This document shows positions 61,235 through 64,000 of a DNA stretch of 64,000 nucleotides, one piece after another; position 1 is the first letter of the stretch, and each line of letters begins with the position of its first letter. The DNA is from Alitta virens. Its lineage: Eukaryota > Annelida > Polychaeta > Phyllodocida > Nereididae. The stretch spans positions 5,389,515 through 5,453,514 of the forward strand of contig OW028582.1 in NCBI GenBank assembly GCA_932294295.1, read 5' to 3'. Both the position numbers and the translations under genes were made by a program. A model generated the notes under the pieces. It saw nothing but the letters and a program-made list of their open reading frames with translations, made no database searches and was not told the DNA's origin.

Positions 61235-61306
61235 CACAGTAAGCCTATAGGGATCTCATAATGACTTCATGCTGTGACCTTACAATATGAGCTCACAGTT
61301 AAGCAT
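61235..61306 (+). repeat. ~72-bp repeat, left copy
   Basis: It pairs with 61,536-61,607 in direct orientation. Shared blocks are CACAGTAAGC, CTCATAATGACTTCAT (ATAA in the other copy), and CTTACA/AAGCAT-type ends. The surrounding sequence is full of looser CTCACAGTGACATCACA motifs. Confidence 0.65.
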
Positions 61307-61358
61307 CTATGATGTCACAATATGACATTGCAGTGACCTCATGACTCACAAGCACCTA

Positions 61359-61487
61359 CCCAGATAGCATTCCAAATTTTTTCAAAGTCGGCGAGATGTC
61401 GGCGGGGTCAACACAACGTTGTACCCACGGCGGTCAATACAGAAACGACGCTTGGCCGATTTGGAATTATATCGGGGTAACTCTGGG
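61359..61487. mobile_element. MITE-like element, ~129 bp
   Basis: The ends CCCAGATAGC and, inverted, CCCAGAGTTA are imperfect terminal inverted repeats. Further in, ATTCCAAAT on the left pairs with ATTTGGAAT on the right, and the centre holds the palindrome ACAACGTTGT. I recall similar short palindromic elements from aquatic invertebrate genomes but cannot name the family. It sits between the two 72-bp direct repeats. Confidence 0.5.
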
Positions 61488-61535
61488 AGCTCTCTGTGGC
61501 CCCACACAGATATCACATTGACCTCACAGTGACAT

Positions 61536-61607
61536 CACAGTAAGCTCATAGTGGTCTCATAATAACTTCATAATGTGACTTCACAGCATAAACTTACAGT
61601 AAGGCAT
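61536..61607 (+). repeat. ~72-bp repeat, right copy
   Basis: Direct counterpart of 61,235-61,306, about three quarters identical by eye. Confidence 0.65.
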
Positions 61608-61612
61608 TCGCG

Positions 61613-61639
61613 ATATTATAATAATAATAATAATAATAT
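61613..61639. repeat. Microsatellite (TAA)n
   Basis: About eight ATA/TAA units followed by TTTATTTATTT. Confidence 0.8.
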
Positions 61640-62458
61640 TTATTTATTTCAATGACGTCACATAATAGAACCACACTCTGCGAGATCCTGTGAGGCCACC
61701 ATGACCTGAAAGTGAAATCACATTGCCCACTGTTTTGTTAACGGTTACGAGACATGCATGACACTAATGAGGTTCAATTAGAACACATTCAAATTAAAAA
61801 TGCTTTTCGACATGCATTAAATTTCTGTTCAGAACATTTCAGACACGTCATGCATCAAAACAGCTAACAGTTAGATTAATTAAAAACGGCCTGTCAAATT
61901 AAACCCTGACAAAGCTAGACAATTTCCATACGATGCTACCTGCCACTAAACGGAACTGTCTGGCTATAGCTGGCTACTCAAAGCCAGATCGCAAATTACA
62001 TGCAGCACCATATCAGATTTTATATTTTTTCGTGTAGCCGACTATAAGCTTGGAGTAGACAGAAGCAGCTGGCTTTAGCCAGTTTTATATAGTCAACCAT
62101 ATTTTATGAATCTAACTGTATTCAGTGGTGTACTTCAGGGGTCAATGTTTAGTCTGTTTTTCAGCAGTCTGATGATGAAACTGTATCATATTTGTCATGA
62201 AGGAAACAAATGTGTTTTGTTGTAACAACCTTAAACATACAGAAATTTGAAAAATATGATTGTCTTTAGTTATGTTCACTAATTTATTACGGAGGAACTG
62301 GTGTAAAGTCGTAAATATTGTGTAAGTACTGTTTGTTGGCGTTTACCACAAACATGTATAAAGAAATACATGTATGGAAACTGGTCACTTGTTACAGCAA
62401 TAATGCATCCATGCGACACACTGAAAATAACTAACAATAACACAAATGCATTGGCATG

Positions 62459-62709
62459 ACATTATAACAACATCATAACAACATTATAACAACATTATAA
62501 CCACATTATAACCCCATTATAACAACATTATAACAACATTATAACAATATTATGACAACATTATGACAACATTATAACAAAATTATGATTATAACAACAT
62601 TATAACAACATTTTAAAAACATTGTAAACACATTGTAACAACATTGTAACAACCTTATATGACATATATATAATAAAATTATAAAAACATTATAACAACG
62701 TTATAACAA
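62459..62709 (+). repeat. Minisatellite, ~11-bp unit (ACATTATAACA)
   Basis: Around twenty imperfect copies, with scattered substitutions and a small break near 62,640-62,690. Confidence 0.88.
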
Positions 62710-62880
62710 TAGTGAATGATCCAACAAAGAGTTTGGTGGGATGAGGAAAATTATATTGGTCGAGGCGAACTGAGTCCAATACAATTTTTCAGAATCTCAC
62801 AAATGAAACTCTATGTTGGACGACACACCATCCATCATTGTTTATGTTCTCCAATCATTGCACAACATGCATTGCATCCA

Positions 62881-62950
62881 TCCAACATGCTCTGCAGCCA
62901 TCCAACATACTCTGCAGCCATCCAACATACTCTGCAGCTATCCAACATAC
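62881..62950 (+). repeat. 20-bp tandem repeat, 3.5 copies
   Basis: The unit TCCAACATACTCTGCAGCCA is almost perfectly repeated; the first copy has ATGC for ATAC. Confidence 0.9.
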
Positions 62951-63127
62951 ACCCTTGCGGGACGACAATGAAGCATTGTGATTGGCTCATAGCAGCTGAG
63001 TGGAGAATATGTTAATTTTTCGTGTTTTTTTTACTTTTTTCTAGACTTGTTATATAATTATGTCCATGCATTGTCAATTAAACAATTAACTGTAAAATAC
63101 AGCTTGTCAAAATATGGGAAAGTAATC

Positions 63128-63271
63128 TTTCTTTCTTTCTAGCGAGATATTTTACATGTTAGGGTTTCTTTCTTGTTCTTTCTTTGTTCCTTTTTTCTTT
63201 GTTCCTTCTTTCTTTCTCTTTTGTTCTTTCTTTCTTTCTTGCCTTCTGTCTTTCTTTCTTTCCTTCGTTCT
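63128..63271. repeat. CTTT-rich microsatellite tract
   Basis: A long polypyrimidine run of TTTC, TTCC and TTTG units. A 64-codon frame within it is an artefact of the tract. Confidence 0.88.
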
Positions 63272-63667
63272 GTGTGCTCTGAATTACCTAATTATTAGGA
63301 GATGCGCGCGCTGGTCGGCCATGGCAGCGGGAGACTGTATCCAAATGTGACAAGGCCAGTTGAGCAGATCGGGTCGGTCACATGCAGCAGGCTTATCACA
63401 ACACAGTCTACTGCAGCCAAGTCATGTGACTCAAGAAATGTCTGATTTAACAGCTGGATTTTGAACACTTCTATCACTGCAAGAGACATCATTGAAAAAG
63501 GGGTATGTACAATTGTTCTTATTTACATATTAGGCCTTAACCTCTCCAATGAGGTTTTGTCTTTGTGTTATGTGACAATAGCTTTACTTTCGATGTGACA
63601 ATATTAGTGGGGTTGTTTAGACTGGCATAACATTTTATTAGAAATCATACATTACTGTATATTAGCA

Positions 63668-63838
63668 GGGGTGGGGGCCTAGCGGAGTAGTAGCACACTG
63701 GGCTTCCACCCACTGGGTCCCGGGTTAGATTCCCGGTCGAGCCTAAGTTGGATGGCTGTTTCATCCTTCATCTCATTGCCTGTCCTAACTAGCCCATCAG
63801 GTGCAGACATACAGGACGTAAAGCCCTAATACACTTGC
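63668..63838 (+). mobile_element. tRNA-derived SINE, plus-strand copy
   Basis: Same family as 45,341-45,530. The A-box-like sequence is TAGCGGAGTAG and the B-box-like sequence GGTTAGATTCC is at 63,723-63,733. The body begins GAGCCTAAGTTGGATGGC and runs to CAGGACGTAAAGCCCTAAT. The minus-strand copy is about 10 bases longer in the body (CATGGTCCCTG insertion). Confidence 0.82.
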
Positions 63839-64000
63839 CTTTACGGTAAAAAATGACATAAACAGTATCACTGACTATTCCGATATATCTATAGTCGTTT
63901 TAGACTCTAACAGATATTTCTGCATCCTATTCGCATAATTAATATAATCTAATAATCCAATAAAGTGTATATAAATACAGTTGGAGCAACCGATTGCTTC

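Noticed and set aside
63156..63350. 64-codon Phe/Ser/Leu frame
   Set aside because: It is a translation of the CTTT microsatellite tract.

Overview
The window looks like animal nuclear DNA, most likely from an aquatic invertebrate. There are no operons, ribosome-binding sites or dense genes. Instead there is a long satellite array, a Ty3/gypsy LTR retrotransposon, tRNA-derived SINEs, short inverted-repeat elements, microsatellites and AT-rich intergenic DNA. I cannot name the species, and I found no host gene that I would defend.

Region 1 (1 to about 42,326) is a tandem satellite with a monomer of 702-704 bp, about 60 copies, all in one orientation and running off the left edge. It carries nested higher-order periods of 2,109 bp (3 monomers), 7,030 bp (10), 4,217 bp (6) and 11,949 bp (17). 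Copies are nearly identical in the body and more divergent over the last 3-4 kb. Short, strongly protein-like segments lie in different frames of the monomer and read longest in the divergent right-edge copies. I infer that the satellite grew out of a protein-coding sequence.

Region 2 (42,327-48,960) is AT-rich intergenic DNA. It holds a small foldback element, a tRNA-derived SINE on the minus strand, microsatellites, a perfect hairpin and a diverged repeat pair.

Region 3 (48,961-59,057) is a nested insertion. A roughly 1.0 kb non-autonomous DNA transposon with hAT-like ends (CAGGGCTCG... termini, CATGG target duplication) is split by a 9.07 kb Ty3/gypsy element. The gypsy element has 217-bp LTRs, a CTAT target duplication, a primer-binding site, and gag with a CCHC knuckle. 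Next comes a candidate -1 frameshift signal (slippery heptamer, 6-nt spacer, 10-bp stem), then protease, reverse transcriptase, RNase H and integrase. A third ORF downstream of pol encodes two C2H2 zinc fingers and a C-terminal coiled coil. The LTRs differ at 5 of 217 positions. The genes are broken by three in-frame TGA codons and at least two frameshifts, so the copy is a fairly young but dead element.

Region 4 (59,058-64,000) is AT-rich DNA with a second SINE-like tRNA head, a G16 tract next to TTAGGG-like sequence, a short MITE-like element, a roughly 11-bp minisatellite, a 20-bp tandem repeat, a CTTT-rich tract and a second copy of the first SINE family.
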